A stretch of DNA of 64,000 nt, from positions 60,766 through 124,765 of the forward strand of contig NZ_BEWB01000021.1 of NCBI RefSeq assembly GCF_003112555.1. The letters are read 5' to 3'. This document shows, piece after piece, positions 25,268 through 34,908 of the stretch; position 1 is the stretch's first letter, and the number at the start of each line of letters is the position of its first letter. This DNA comes from Streptomyces coelicoflavus (lineage in GTDB: Bacteria; Actinomycetota; Actinomycetes; Streptomycetales; Streptomycetaceae). Position numbers and translations under genes: made by a program. Under the pieces are notes generated by a model, which was not told the origin of the DNA, searched no databases, and saw nothing but the letters and a program-made list of their open reading frames with translations.

Positions 25268-28200
25268 CTAACGCTCCTGGTTGTAGGTGCTGTCAGGACC
25301 ACGGTGTTCGTTCCTTGTGTCCTGGCCGTTCGTTTCACTGCCTGCGCTGCGGCCTCGCTCGACGCCGCGCCGCAGGTTGCTCAGCCTGCCCCGGACGTCC
25401 TCCGGAGCGCGGGAGACCTGGGGGCCTCCCTGGGGGGTGGTCTCGGCCGCGCCCTCGACCAGGTTGGCCTTGGGCACCCGGCGCGGCAGCCCCGAGGAGG
25501 TCACCCCGCCCGCCTTGGGTTTGCGCAGCGCCGAAGCCTGCTGCCAGCGGTCGTCGTTGGCCGACCGCCAGGTGTCCTCGCCGCCCGCCCCCGGCGCGGC
25601 GGCCGGCGTCTCCTGGCCCACGTGCCCCGCATCGCCCGCGCCGCTCGCGGTGGATCCGCGGCGGGGAAGACCGGCGTCGGTGAGCTCGTGGGCGGCGGAG
25701 GGGGCCGGCCCCGGACGGTCGAAGCCTACGCGGTCCGCCTCGTTCACGTCAGCGGCCTGGGCGGATTGCGCCTGGGGGGCACTCGCGGAGTACTGGTCCG
25801 GATATCCGTTCTGGTATCCGTCCTGCTGCGGCCAGTCGTCCTGGTGGCGCCGCTGTTCGAAGGGGGAGTAGTTCCCGTTCTCCGGCAGGCCGCCGTTCGG
25901 CGCGTAGTACTGCTCGTCGTACGACGCCTGCTGCGGTTCCTGGTAGGCCTGCTGCTGGCCGGTGTACGCCGACTGCTGGTCGTACCCGCCGTTCGCCGGC
26001 TCCTGGTAGGTGCCGTTCGGCGACTCCTGGTACGCGCCGTCCGGCTGCTGCTGGTACCCGTCGAGAGGCTGGTCGTAGCCCGGCTGCTGCCCGGTGAACC
26101 GGTCCTGGAAGCCGGTGGCCCCGTCGTTCGCGTCGCCGGCCTCGTCCGCCGGACCCGGCAGCTCGGGGTGCGACTGCGACTCCAGTGCCGCGCGGCGCTC
26201 CTCGCGCATCAGCGAGCGGCCGACCGGGTCGAGCTCGCGGATGTCGTCGGGGACCTCGGCGTACCGGCTGTCGTCGAAGCCCAGCTCGGCGGCGGTGCGC
26301 ATGGGCTGGCCGACCTGGCCCACCTGGCCGAAGTTCTCGCCGTGGAAGTTCTGCTCCGGGATGATCTGCGACACGGTGAACTCGTCGCGCTGCTGCTGCT
26401 CGCCGCCGCCACCGTGGGTGATGGCGTCCGGGAGCATGACCAGCGAGGTGGTGCCCGCCTGCTCGCCGGAGGGGCGCAGCTGGACGCGGATGCCGTGCCG
26501 GTCGGACAGCCGGCCGACCACGAACAGGCCCATGCGCTGCGAGATCGCGGCGTCCACGGTCGGCGGGTTGGCCAGCTTGTGGTTGATGTCCGCGAAGTCC
26601 TCGGCGGTCAGGCCGATGCCCTTGTCGTGGATCTCGACCATCACACGGCCGTCGGGCAGCCGGGTCGCGGTGACGCGGACCTTGGTCTGCGGCGAGGAGA
26701 ACGTGGTGGCGTTCTCGAGCAGCTCGGCGAGCAGGTGCACGAGGTCGGTCACGGCACGGCCGTGGATCTCGGCCTCCGGCACGCCGGACAGCTCGATGCG
26801 CTCGTACTGCTCCACCTCGGAGGAGGCGGCGCGCAGCACGTCGACCAGCGGCACCGGCTGGTCCCAGCGGCGGCCGGGCTCCTCGCCGGCGAGGACCAGG
26901 AGGTTCTCGCCGTTGCGGCGCATGCGGGTGGCCAGGTGGTCCAGCCGGAAGAGGTTCTCCAGCTGGTCGGGGTCGGCCTCGTTGTTCTCCAGGTCGGTGA
27001 TCAGGCTCAGCTGGCCCTCGATCAGCGACTGGTTGCGGCGCGACAGGTTGGTGAAGATCGCGTTGATGTTGCCCCGCAGCAGGGCCTGCTCGGCGGCGAG
27101 CCGGACCGCCTCGCGGTGCACCTGGTCGAAGGCGCGGGCGACCTCACCGATCTCGTCGGTCGAGGTGATCGGGATCGGCTGCACCCGGGTGTCGACCCGG
27201 CCGGGGTCGGTGCGGGAGAGCTGGTCGACCAGCATCGGCAGGCGCTGCTCGGCGATGCCGAAGGCAGCGTTGCGCAGCTGGCGCATGGAGCGGCTCATCC
27301 CGCGGGCCACCATGCCGGCCAGGATGAACGCGGCGAGCAGCGCGATCACGACCGCGGCACCCGTGATGTAGGCGTCGCGTTCGGCGTCGTCGGCGATCGT
27401 GGACGCCTCGGACACCGCCTTGTCCGCGAGGTCGGACTCGATCTTCTGATACGCGTCGAACTTGAGGGTGTTGACCGCCCACCAGTTTTCCGGCGTGATG
27501 CCCTGCTGGGCCAGGTCGGCCCGCGCGCTGGTGTCGGTGGACTCCAGCCCGGCCAGTTCCGAGATCATCGTCGTCGGGTTGGACGGCGGCGGTACGTAGT
27601 CCGGGTCCTTGGCCTTGGCCTCCTTGGCCATGGCCGCGCCGTCCTCCTTGAGCTTCGCCTCGGCGTCCTCGAGCTTCTGCGCGTCCGCCTCGGTGCCGCC
27701 GCCGATGTACTCCTCGATCGCGATGCGCTCGAGGTAGGCGTACGAGGAGAGCGCGACGCGCTGGCTGGCGAGGTGGCCGGGCTCCGGACCGGGCTTGACC
27801 AGCATGTGCATGCCGATGGAGCGCTCCAGGGAGAGCGCCGCCTTGGTCAGCGAGATCGCGTAGACGGTACGGCCGTAGGAGGTGATGTTGCCGGTGCCCA
27901 GACCGAGTTCGTTGGCGAACTCCATCAGGGGGTGGGCGACACCGGTGTAGCCCTCCTCGGTCTCCACGCCCTTGAGCTTGGAGGTGTACGCGGCCGCACG
28001 CAGCGTCTGGAGCTTGGGCTCCTGCTCGCGGAACACCTTCAGCCGGCGCTCGAGCCCCGCCTTGGCGGGCATGTCCTGGGCCGCCGCGTCGAAGGCGTCG
28101 GCCGCCTCGTCGGTGGCCTCGCGGGCCTTGACGACGGTGGCGTCCTTCTCGCCCTTGCCCTGGAGCAGCGGGGCGGCGGTGAGGTCGCGCTCGTTGTAGA

Positions 28201-28510
28201 GGGCGTTGGCGTAGCCGAGGGAGGCACGCACCAGACGCGCGGTGCTCTCGGCGTCCTCGGCGTCCTGCCAGGTGTCGATCGAGCTCTTCACCTGGAAGCC
28301 GCCCATGACGAGGCCGACCAGCACGGGTATGAGCAGGATCGCGTTCAGCCGGGTGGTCACCCGCCAGTTCCGCGGTGTGAAACGGCCACCGCTCGGCGCG
28401 GGCTCGGCCTGGGGTTCCGCAGCGGGGGCGGGGGCGGGAGCCGCTGTGCGCGGCGGCGGGGTGAAGTTGCCCCGGGCCGATGGCTCGGGACTGCTCTTGC
28501 TTCGCCTCAC
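25268..28510 (-). CDS. cvnA2: Conservon sensor-kinase-like protein
   Basis: A 1080-aa membrane sensor. Residues 1-45 are Pro/Ala-rich; TM1 covers about 52-75; an extracytoplasmic NIT-like helical sensor domain spans 80-375; TM2 is 378-400; then HAMP (400-455), a helical segment with RLDHLATRMRRNGENLLVL near 523, and a histidine-kinase-type ATPase (N box ELLENATTFSSP near 597, GLFVVGRLS near 663). Residues 700-1080 are a Gln/Tyr/Pro-rich disordered tail. There is no receiver or response-regulator partner; the output is presumed to go through CvnB, C and D. The start is a GTG with GAGAGG 11 bases upstream. Confidence 0.92.
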   Translation of the reverse strand: MRRSKSSPEPSARGNFTPPPRTAAPAPAPAAEPQAEPAPSGGRFTPRNWRVTTRLNAILLIPVLVGLVMGGFQVKSSIDTWQDAEDAESTARLVRASLGYANALYNERDLTAAPLLQGKGEKDATVVKAREATDEAADAFDAAAQDMPAKAGLERRLKVFREQEPKLQTLRAAAYTSKLKGVETEEGYTGVAHPLMEFANELGLGTGNITSYGRTVYAISLTKAALSLERSIGMHMLVKPGPEPGHLASQRVALSSYAYLERIAIEEYIGGGTEADAQKLEDAEAKLKEDGAAMAKEAKAKDPDYVPPPSNPTTMISELAGLESTDTSARADLAQQGITPENWWAVNTLKFDAYQKIESDLADKAVSEASTIADDAERDAYITGAAVVIALLAAFILAGMVARGMSRSMRQLRNAAFGIAEQRLPMLVDQLSRTDPGRVDTRVQPIPITSTDEIGEVARAFDQVHREAVRLAAEQALLRGNINAIFTNLSRRNQSLIEGQLSLITDLENNEADPDQLENLFRLDHLATRMRRNGENLLVLAGEEPGRRWDQPVPLVDVLRAASSEVEQYERIELSGVPEAEIHGRAVTDLVHLLAELLENATTFSSPQTKVRVTATRLPDGRVMVEIHDKGIGLTAEDFADINHKLANPPTVDAAISQRMGLFVVGRLSDRHGIRVQLRPSGEQAGTTSLVMLPDAITHGGGGEQQQRDEFTVSQIIPEQNFHGENFGQVGQVGQPMRTAAELGFDDSRYAEVPDDIRELDPVGRSLMREERRAALESQSHPELPGPADEAGDANDGATGFQDRFTGQQPGYDQPLDGYQQQPDGAYQESPNGTYQEPANGGYDQQSAYTGQQQAYQEPQQASYDEQYYAPNGGLPENGNYSPFEQRRHQDDWPQQDGYQNGYPDQYSASAPQAQSAQAADVNEADRVGFDRPGPAPSAAHELTDAGLPRRGSTASGAGDAGHVGQETPAAAPGAGGEDTWRSANDDRWQQASALRKPKAGGVTSSGLPRRVPKANLVEGAAETTPQGGPQVSRAPEDVRGRLSNLRRGVERGRSAGSETNGQDTRNEHRGPDSTYNQER

Positions 28511-28911
28511 TCGACCAACAACCTCTCGGCGGTCGGCACCTGTGTCGTGCCGCTGTGTCTCAGAACCCGTCCGTCATCGAGTACGCGCTACTGCTGAGTA
28601 CGTCTTTGACCATTGGGCAGTTCTGGCATTCCAGCACGGCGACCAGCGCTCTTCCAAACAGTGGAACGCGGGGGTTACACGTGATGTAAGCCCCACGTAA
28701 AACGGTCATAAAGAGCGAGGCCCGTCAAAAGACGGGGCGTTCGTGCGCGCAGCGAGACCAGCTGACCGCGTCGCGTGTCGGTACCACCCGATTCCTCTGC
28801 CGAAACGTTATGAACAGCGGAGCCGACCGTGTCAAAGGACACAGCCGGCTCCGAACCGTCTACGACAAGTGCCGTAGACCCCTGCCGACTTGGCTGCGGC
28901 GATCGGCGGAT
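28511..28911. terminator. 401-bp gap between conservons with terminator-like hairpins
   Basis: No gene is seen. For the minus-strand operon ending at 28912 there are two hairpins: 28811-28846 (15-bp arms with two mismatches around AAAG) and 28721-28736 (CCCGTC-AAAA-GACGGG), the latter followed on the minus strand by CTCGCTCTTTAT. The rest (28511-28700) should hold the cvnA2 promoter. Confidence 0.6.
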
Positions 28912-29487
28912 CTACCGCAGGCGGGCCATCAGCGCGTGCTCGACCAGCGTGATGAGTGCCGACTTCGCGTCGGCGCGGTGCCGGGCGTCGGTCGTGATGA
29001 TCGGGGTGTCCGGTCCGATCTGAAGCGCCTCGCGGACCTCGTCGGGGGAGTAGGGCTGCTGACCGTCGAAGCCGTTGAGCGCGACGACGAACGGCAGACC
29101 GCTGTTCTCGAAGTAGTCGACGGCCGGGAAGCAGTCGGCCAGCCGGCGGGTGTCGCACAGCACGACCGCGCCGATGGCGCCGCGCACCAGGTCGTCCCAC
29201 ATGAACCAGAACCGGTCCTGGCCGGGCGTGCCGAACAGGTACAGGATCAGGTCCTGGTCGAGCGTGATGCGGCCGAAGTCCATGGCGACCGTCGTGGTCG
29301 TCTTGTCCCCGGCGTGCGTGAGGTCGTCGATCCCGGCGCTGGCCGAGGTCATCACGGCCTCGGTGCGCAGGGGGTTGATCTCGGAGACGGCGCCCACGAA
29401 CGTGGTCTTGCCGACGCCGAAGCCGCCGGCCACCACGATCTTCGCGGAGGTGGTCGCCCGCCCTCCGTCAGAGCTTTCGAAGTCCAC
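28912..29487 (-). CDS. cvnD1: Conservon small GTPase-like protein
   Basis: A 191-aa paralogue of CvnD2 with the same G motifs (GGFGVGKTT, FGTPGQ, ALNGFDG) and only a handful of differences outside the N-terminal ten residues. It closes the first conservon operon. Overlap with cvnC1 is 20 bp. It carries a 144-bp block identical to cvnD2, so these two genes are evolving together. Confidence 0.93.
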   Translation of the reverse strand: MDFESSDGGRATTSAKIVVAGGFGVGKTTFVGAVSEINPLRTEAVMTSASAGIDDLTHAGDKTTTTVAMDFGRITLDQDLILYLFGTPGQDRFWFMWDDLVRGAIGAVVLCDTRRLADCFPAVDYFENSGLPFVVALNGFDGQQPYSPDEVREALQIGPDTPIITTDARHRADAKSALITLVEHALMARLR

Positions 29488-29866
29488 TGAGCACCCTTTC
29501 GAGCAGTGTCACGTCCGGCGCACCGCCGTTGTTCTCGTCTCCGCCAGGCTGGTGGACCGCGACCATCCCGGCCTCCGCGAGGTCCGCGACCAGGATCCGC
29601 GCCACACCGAGCGGCATCGCCAGCAGGGCCGACACCTCGGCCACCGATTTCACCTCGCGGCACAAGTGGCAGATCCGCTGGTGCTCGGGGAGCAGCCCCA
29701 TGAGCGCTGCCGGGTCGGCCGTCGTACTGATCAGCGCCTCGATGGCGAGCTGGTAGCGCGGCCTGGTCCGGCCACCGGTCATCGCGTAGGGACGGACCAG
29801 CGGCTGGTCGCCCTCGTCCTCGTACGGCTCCGCGTACGGATCATGAGAGGCGGTGGGCGGGGTCAT
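29468..29866 (-). CDS. cvnC1: DUF742 conservon protein
   Basis: A 132-aa DUF742 protein with a short acidic N-terminus and the core VRPYAMTGGRTRPRYQLAIEALI, ending LLERVLSGLRKL. ATG 29866 is chosen because GGAGG lies four bases upstream; the frame is open 93 bases further. It is shorter than CvnC2, lacking its Gln/Tyr-rich N-terminus. It overlaps cvnD1 by 20 bp. Confidence 0.91.
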   Translation of the reverse strand: MTPPTASHDPYAEPYEDEGDQPLVRPYAMTGGRTRPRYQLAIEALISTTADPAALMGLLPEHQRICHLCREVKSVAEVSALLAMPLGVARILVADLAEAGMVAVHQPGGDENNGGAPDVTLLERVLSGLRKL

Positions 29867-29977
29867 GAATCCTCCGGGCGGGACAGCAAGTCGGTCAGTC
29901 AAGCCGTCTGACGAGGCCGGTGGGGGGATTGTGGCGGCCGGACGGTGATTTGGTAACACGGGTGGTGCCGGGGCCGA

Positions 29978-30400
29978 TCAGTGGAGCAGACTTCCTTGTA
30001 GTTCGGCGCGCAGGTCGGGTGTGAGGACCGCGCCCGCACGGTCGACCAGGAGCGCCATCTCGTAGCCGACGAGGCCGATGTCGCACTCCGGGTGCGCGAG
30101 GACGGCCAGGGACGAGCCGTCCGAGACGGACATGAGGAAGAGGAATCCCCGCTCCATCTCCACGACCGTCTGCGCCACATTGCCGCCCTCGAAGATCCGG
30201 GACGCCCCGGCGGTCAGCGAGGTCAGCCCCGAGGCGACGGCCGCGAGCTGGTCGGCGCGGTCGCGAGGGAAGCCCTCCGACATCGCCAGGAGAAGTCCGT
30301 CGGCGGACACGACGACGGTGTGGGACACCCCTGGGGTGTTGTCCACGAAATTCGTGATCAACCAGTTGAGGTTCTGTGCCGCCTGGCTCATCGGGCTCAA
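29978..30400 (-). CDS. cvnB1: Roadblock/LC7-domain conservon protein
   Basis: A 140-aa roadblock/LC7 protein, a near copy of CvnB2 (differences mainly I/V, S/N and A/C). The best-placed start is a TTG directly after the cvnA1 stop, with GGAG six bases upstream; ATG 30391 gives the 137-aa form. Translational coupling to cvnA1 is likely. Confidence 0.91.
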   Translation of the reverse strand: MSPMSQAAQNLNWLITNFVDNTPGVSHTVVVSADGLLLAMSEGFPRDRADQLAAVASGLTSLTAGASRIFEGGNVAQTVVEMERGFLFLMSVSDGSSLAVLAHPECDIGLVGYEMALLVDRAGAVLTPDLRAELQGSLLH

Positions 30401-33400
30401 CTAACGCTCCTGCTGGTGAGTGGGCCGCGGGTAGCTGCCGGTCTGGTTGGTACCGGCCTGACGGCCCTGTGCGATTCCCCGACGGAGATTGGTCAGCCGG
30501 CCGCGCACGTCGTCGGGCGCACGCGACACCGCAGGACCGCTCTGGTGCGACTGCTGCTGAGCCGTGCCCGGGACGAGGTTGGCCCGGGGGACCCGGCGCG
30601 GAAGGCCGGAGGTGGTGACTCCGCCCGCGGCCGGCTGCCGCACGCGCTCCGCCTGCCGGACGAGGTCGTCGTTCGGCGAGCTGCGCCAGGCCGAGGTGGC
30701 GGGCCGCTGGGGGGCCGCCGGGGTCTGGGGCTGGGCGGCCTGCGGCTCCGGGGACGCGGCCGGGGCGGCCTGCGGCGCCCTCGCCTCGTGGTCCCCGTGG
30801 AACCAGTTGGTCTCCAGCGTGTCGTACAGCGGCGTACGTCCGTCACCGGGACCGGAGGCCGGGGGCAGGGCCCAGCCGTCTCCGGGCCGCTGCGGGGGAG
30901 TCCCGTTGCCGTTCTGGCCCGCGGGCTCCGGCTGCGCCGGACGCTGCGGGGCCGGCGGACGCGGGGCGCCGAAGTCGTTCCCGCCCTGCGTGCCACCCGC
31001 CTGGGGCCGCTCGAACTGCCCGTTGACCGCCGGGTTCTGACGGCCCGGCAGGTCGTGCTGTCCGGTCGAGCCGTTGTCGTAGCCCTGGGCGCCGGCGAAC
31101 GGGTCCGCCGGGGCCTGGTTGCCCGGGGCGGGCTGCCCGCCGAAGACGTCCGAGCGGACGAAGGCTCCGCCGCCCTGCTGCGGGGCGGCCGGCTCGGGCC
31201 GCGCGAACTGGTCGTTGTGCGGGGCGTCCTGGCCGTACTGACCCTGGCCGTACTGGCCCTGCCCGAACTGGTCCTGGTACGCGTCGCGACCGTCGTACTG
31301 GTTTCCGCCGGGCTGGGCGAACTGGCCCGTGTCCTGCGGCTCGTCCCGTCGCGGCGCCGGGGCGTCGAAGTCGGGGCGGGCGAACTCGGCCGTGGCGGCG
31401 GGCGACTGGGGCTCACCGAAGCGGGGCACCGCGGGCATCTCCGCGGTCGAGCCCGGACCCTGCCGCTCGTCGAGGCGCGGCGTCCGGTCGGTACGTGAGC
31501 TGTCCGGCTCGTCGTGGCCGCGCGGGGCGTCCAGCGAGGCGCGCGGCACGGGCGGCTGCGCGTTCTCGTCGCTCCAGCTGGGCACGCGGGGCTGCGGGTT
31601 GCCGCCGGGCAGCTCGGCCCGCGGACCGCCGCGCGGCGGCAGCTGCGGACGGCGGCCCTGCTCGGCATCGCCGTTGCCACCGCGCTTGCCCCGCTGCGGG
31701 GGCGCGGCGGGAGTGCGGGTGCCGCCGAACATGTCCTGGCCCGGCGCGGCGTTGTTCGCCGGCGTGTTGCCCTGCGGTGCGTTCATGCCCGCGGCCTGGA
31801 GGCCCTGCGGAGCACCGGGCGCCTGACCGGCACCGGCGCCCGCACCGGCCGGGGCCGGGCGGTTCTGCTGGCCCGGACCCGCCGGGGACTGGGGCCCGCG
31901 CGGTCCGCCCGGCGCACCCGGGCGGCCGCCCGCGTCGCGCCCGGGCAGTGCGGCCCGCGGCCCCTGACCGGCACCGAGCCGGCCGCCCGGAGCACCCGCG
32001 CCGAGGGCACCGCCACCGCCGCCGAAGGCACCGCCGCCCCCGAGGGCACCGCCACCCTGGCCGCCGCGGCGGGCCGCGGCGACACCGGCGGACGCCTGCG
32101 CGGCGACCGGACCGCCGTTGCCCGCGCCGGGCTGGCCGGGCTTGGGCTGCGGCTTGCGGCCGCCCTGGGCGACGTCGACGGGCAGCATGACCAGCGCGGT
32201 CGTACCGCCGGAGTCGGACGGGCGCAGCTGGATCCGGATGCCGTGGCGCTGCGAGAGGCGGCCGACCACGAACAGACCCATGCGGCGGGAGACGGAGACG
32301 TCCACGGTGGGCGGCGAGGCGAGCCGCTCGTTGATCGCGGCGAGGTCCTCCGGCGAGAGGCCGATACCGGTGTCGTGGATCTCGATCAGCACCCGCCCGT
32401 CGGGCAGCGCGTGACCGGTGACCTTGACCTTGGTCTGCGGCGAGGAGAACGAGGTCGCGTTCTCCAGCAGCTCGGCGAGCAGGTGCACGAGGTCGTTGAC
32501 CACGCGGCCGGCGACCTCGGTGCTCGGCACGGAGGCCAGCTCGATGCGCTCGTACTGCTCCACCTCGGAGGCGGCGGCACGGAGCACGTCGACCAGCGGG
32601 ACCGGGCGGGTCCACCGGCGGCCGGGCTCCTCACCGGCGAGGACGAGGAGGTTCTCACCGTTACGGCGCATGCGCGTCGCGAGGTGGTCGAGCTTGAAGA
32701 GCGAGGACAGCTGGTCCGGGTCGGCCTCGCGGGACTCCAGTTCGGAGATGAGCGAGAGCTGACGCTGGATGAGGCCCTGGGAGCGGCGCGAGAGGTTGGT
32801 GAACATCGCGTTGACGTTGCCCCGCAGCAGGGCCTGCTCGGCGGCGAGGCGGACCGCCTCGCGGTGCACGTCGTCGAAGGCCGCGGCCACGCGGCCGATC
32901 TCGTCCCGGGAGTGCACGCCGACCGACTCCACCGAGGTGTCGACGTCCTGCGGGTCGGTCTCGGAGAGCTGCTTGACCAGCTCGGGCAGCCGGTCCTGGG
33001 CGACCTTGGTCGCGGTGTCCTCCAGGCGGCGCAGCGAGCGGATCATGGACCGCGCCACGACGAACGCGCCGACCAGCGAGACGCCGAGCACGAGCAGGAT
33101 GAGGACACCGGAGATGATGGCCTCTTGCTCGGACTCGTTGCGCAGCTCACGGGCCTGCTGCTCCATGTCCTCCAGCAGCTTCAGCTCGATGTTCTTCATC
33201 TGCTGGATCTTGGTGGAGCTGTCGTCCAGCCAGTCCTGGTAGGACCGGGACTTCAGGCTCTCCAGGCCGTGTTCCTTGCCGAGGGCGCGGCCCGCGTACT
33301 GGTCGGACGCCTCGATGACCGGGTTGCCCTCGGTGATCGGCTTGAGCAGGTCCTCGGCGCCGTCGCCGTAGATGCTGGTGAAGCTGCGGATCTCGGAGGT

Positions 33401-34306
33401 CTGGCTCTGGAGCGCGGACTGGGCGTAGAGCCGGTCGTTCTCGGCGAGCTTGCCCTTGGCCGTGTTGTTCGCGGGAAGCGCCGCGGCGAGGACCGCGCGC
33501 TGGATGGACGCGTACTCCTTGGCCGAGGAGAACGCCGACAGGGCGCGCGTGCGCTGGATCATGTCGGGGTTGCTGGTCGCCTCCGCCATGTCCTGCGAGA
33601 GGTCGAGCAGGTGGGTGATCAGGCGGTGGTAGGACTCGACCGTCTGGGTCGAGTTGTCCTTCGCCGTGTACGCCGTGCTGCGGATCTTGGTCAGGTCGTT
33701 CAGGTCGCTGGCGATGCCGACGAGGCTGTCGCGGACGCCGACCAGCTTGCCGTCCTTGCTCGCCGCGTCGATCTGCTCCGACTTGTCGAGGAAGTTCTTC
33801 AGCGCCCGGTCGGTCTGCTCGCGGTCGCCCTTGACGGAGATCGCGCTCGACTTCGAGCCGTGGGCCAGGGGACCGGCGGACTGGTCCCGCTCCTCCTGGA
33901 GCGCGGCGGCCAGCTCGGTGGCCTGCTTGGTCATCTCGGTCAGCAGCTTCATGTTCTCGAGCTGCTGGATGTCGTCCATCGACTGGTTGATGCGCAACGC
34001 GCCCAGCGAGGTCGCCGCGACCACCGGAAGCGCCAGCAGCGAGACCAGGCGGGTGGAGATCCGCCAGTTGCGCAGGGCTATTCGCGGGCCGGGGCCGGTC
34101 GAGCCCTTGGCCGGCTTCGCGGGCTGCTGCTTGCCGGGTGCGGCGGAGTCCGCGGCCTGACCGGCGCGCTCCCCGTTGTCGCCGGACTGGGTCTGGCCCG
34201 GGTTCTGGGCGTGCTGGGGCGAGGAGCTGACGGCCTTGGGGCCAGTCCCGCCCTGCGGCTCCGGCTCCGCCGAAGCGCTGCCATCCCTCTTGAAACGTCC
34301 CTGCAC
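30401..34306 (-). CDS. cvnA1: Conservon sensor-kinase-like protein
   Basis: A protein of about 1301 aa from GTG 34306. It has a Gln/Ser/Pro-rich cytoplasmic start (1-70), TM1 near 79-105, an extracytoplasmic NIT-like domain to about 390, TM2 at 395-420, HAMP, and an ATPase domain (ELLENATSFSSP near 613). The C-terminal 580 residues are very Gly/Pro/Gln-rich low-complexity sequence, with QYGQGQYGQ-type repeats. The frame stays open to 34561, but third-position bases there are not coding-like. GTG 34306 has AGAGG 11 bases upstream. The sensor half differs strongly from CvnA2, whereas the ATPase core is similar. It is the first gene of the cvn1 operon. Confidence 0.9.
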   Translation of the reverse strand: MQGRFKRDGSASAEPEPQGGTGPKAVSSSPQHAQNPGQTQSGDNGERAGQAADSAAPGKQQPAKPAKGSTGPGPRIALRNWRISTRLVSLLALPVVAATSLGALRINQSMDDIQQLENMKLLTEMTKQATELAAALQEERDQSAGPLAHGSKSSAISVKGDREQTDRALKNFLDKSEQIDAASKDGKLVGVRDSLVGIASDLNDLTKIRSTAYTAKDNSTQTVESYHRLITHLLDLSQDMAEATSNPDMIQRTRALSAFSSAKEYASIQRAVLAAALPANNTAKGKLAENDRLYAQSALQSQTSEIRSFTSIYGDGAEDLLKPITEGNPVIEASDQYAGRALGKEHGLESLKSRSYQDWLDDSSTKIQQMKNIELKLLEDMEQQARELRNESEQEAIISGVLILLVLGVSLVGAFVVARSMIRSLRRLEDTATKVAQDRLPELVKQLSETDPQDVDTSVESVGVHSRDEIGRVAAAFDDVHREAVRLAAEQALLRGNVNAMFTNLSRRSQGLIQRQLSLISELESREADPDQLSSLFKLDHLATRMRRNGENLLVLAGEEPGRRWTRPVPLVDVLRAAASEVEQYERIELASVPSTEVAGRVVNDLVHLLAELLENATSFSSPQTKVKVTGHALPDGRVLIEIHDTGIGLSPEDLAAINERLASPPTVDVSVSRRMGLFVVGRLSQRHGIRIQLRPSDSGGTTALVMLPVDVAQGGRKPQPKPGQPGAGNGGPVAAQASAGVAAARRGGQGGGALGGGGAFGGGGGALGAGAPGGRLGAGQGPRAALPGRDAGGRPGAPGGPRGPQSPAGPGQQNRPAPAGAGAGAGQAPGAPQGLQAAGMNAPQGNTPANNAAPGQDMFGGTRTPAAPPQRGKRGGNGDAEQGRRPQLPPRGGPRAELPGGNPQPRVPSWSDENAQPPVPRASLDAPRGHDEPDSSRTDRTPRLDERQGPGSTAEMPAVPRFGEPQSPAATAEFARPDFDAPAPRRDEPQDTGQFAQPGGNQYDGRDAYQDQFGQGQYGQGQYGQDAPHNDQFARPEPAAPQQGGGAFVRSDVFGGQPAPGNQAPADPFAGAQGYDNGSTGQHDLPGRQNPAVNGQFERPQAGGTQGGNDFGAPRPPAPQRPAQPEPAGQNGNGTPPQRPGDGWALPPASGPGDGRTPLYDTLETNWFHGDHEARAPQAAPAASPEPQAAQPQTPAAPQRPATSAWRSSPNDDLVRQAERVRQPAAGGVTTSGLPRRVPRANLVPGTAQQQSHQSGPAVSRAPDDVRGRLTNLRRGIAQGRQAGTNQTGSYPRPTHQQER

Positions 34307-34908
34307 TAGCGTCGCAACCTCTGGACCAGGCGTCCCTCCGCGTGAACGGACGGACACGGTGTCGGCGTCATCGGGGCGCCCTGAATACGCCCCTGTGTTG
34401 GTCGTGAGTGACCGGCGCTGGTTCCCCCTTCTCGCCGCCGCTCGGCGCTGGTGTGCGCCCCCTGTGCGCCGGCTCGATCCCGCAGCGGTCCGTGGAATTC
34501 CAGCACAGTGCAGGATCTCCAACAAGGCCCGTGGGGCAGCCCGTGAGATACGTGACAGCACGTGAGGGCCGAGTCACCAGACGTAGAAGATGATCACCCG
34601 CAAACCGGACGTATGTGCGCGAGTCGTCGAGGTGGGGAGGGTGTCCCAGTCGCCATGATCAGCAGCGGAATGAGGGCTTCAGGTGTGCAATGTCGCTTTA
34701 GTCGTAGTGACCCCGGCGTCGCAATTGACCGGTTTGACCCTTGATAAGTGAGGAAACTCACACCCGGATCCTGGACTCCCCCGCGGCTGGCGGGGAATCG
34801 CATGTTTAGCCTGACGCTTTACAGAGAAGGCAAAACCGACAACCCGCGCCCTCGCAGGGGCTATCCACGCCTCTCGGGCGCCCGAACACGACAGGGCCGC
34901 GTACAACC
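34307..34908. other. 602-bp intergenic region upstream of cvnA1
   Basis: I see no convincing gene. It should contain the cvn1 promoter (minus strand) and that of the 62-aa peptide (plus strand). A perfect hairpin GTGAG-GAAA-CTCAC stands at 34749-34762, close to TTGACC and TTGATAAG, which could be promoter elements but are not well spaced. The region is less GC-rich than the neighbouring genes. Confidence 0.55.

Noticed and set aside
25184..28597. Plus-strand open frame of over 1100 codons through cvnA2
   Set aside because: It mirrors the real minus-strand sensor kinase; repetitive Leu/Val/Arg composition and no family match.
34307..34561. N-terminal extension of CvnA1 to 34561
   Set aside because: The frame is open, but third-position base use is not coding-like; a GTG at 34306 is a better start.
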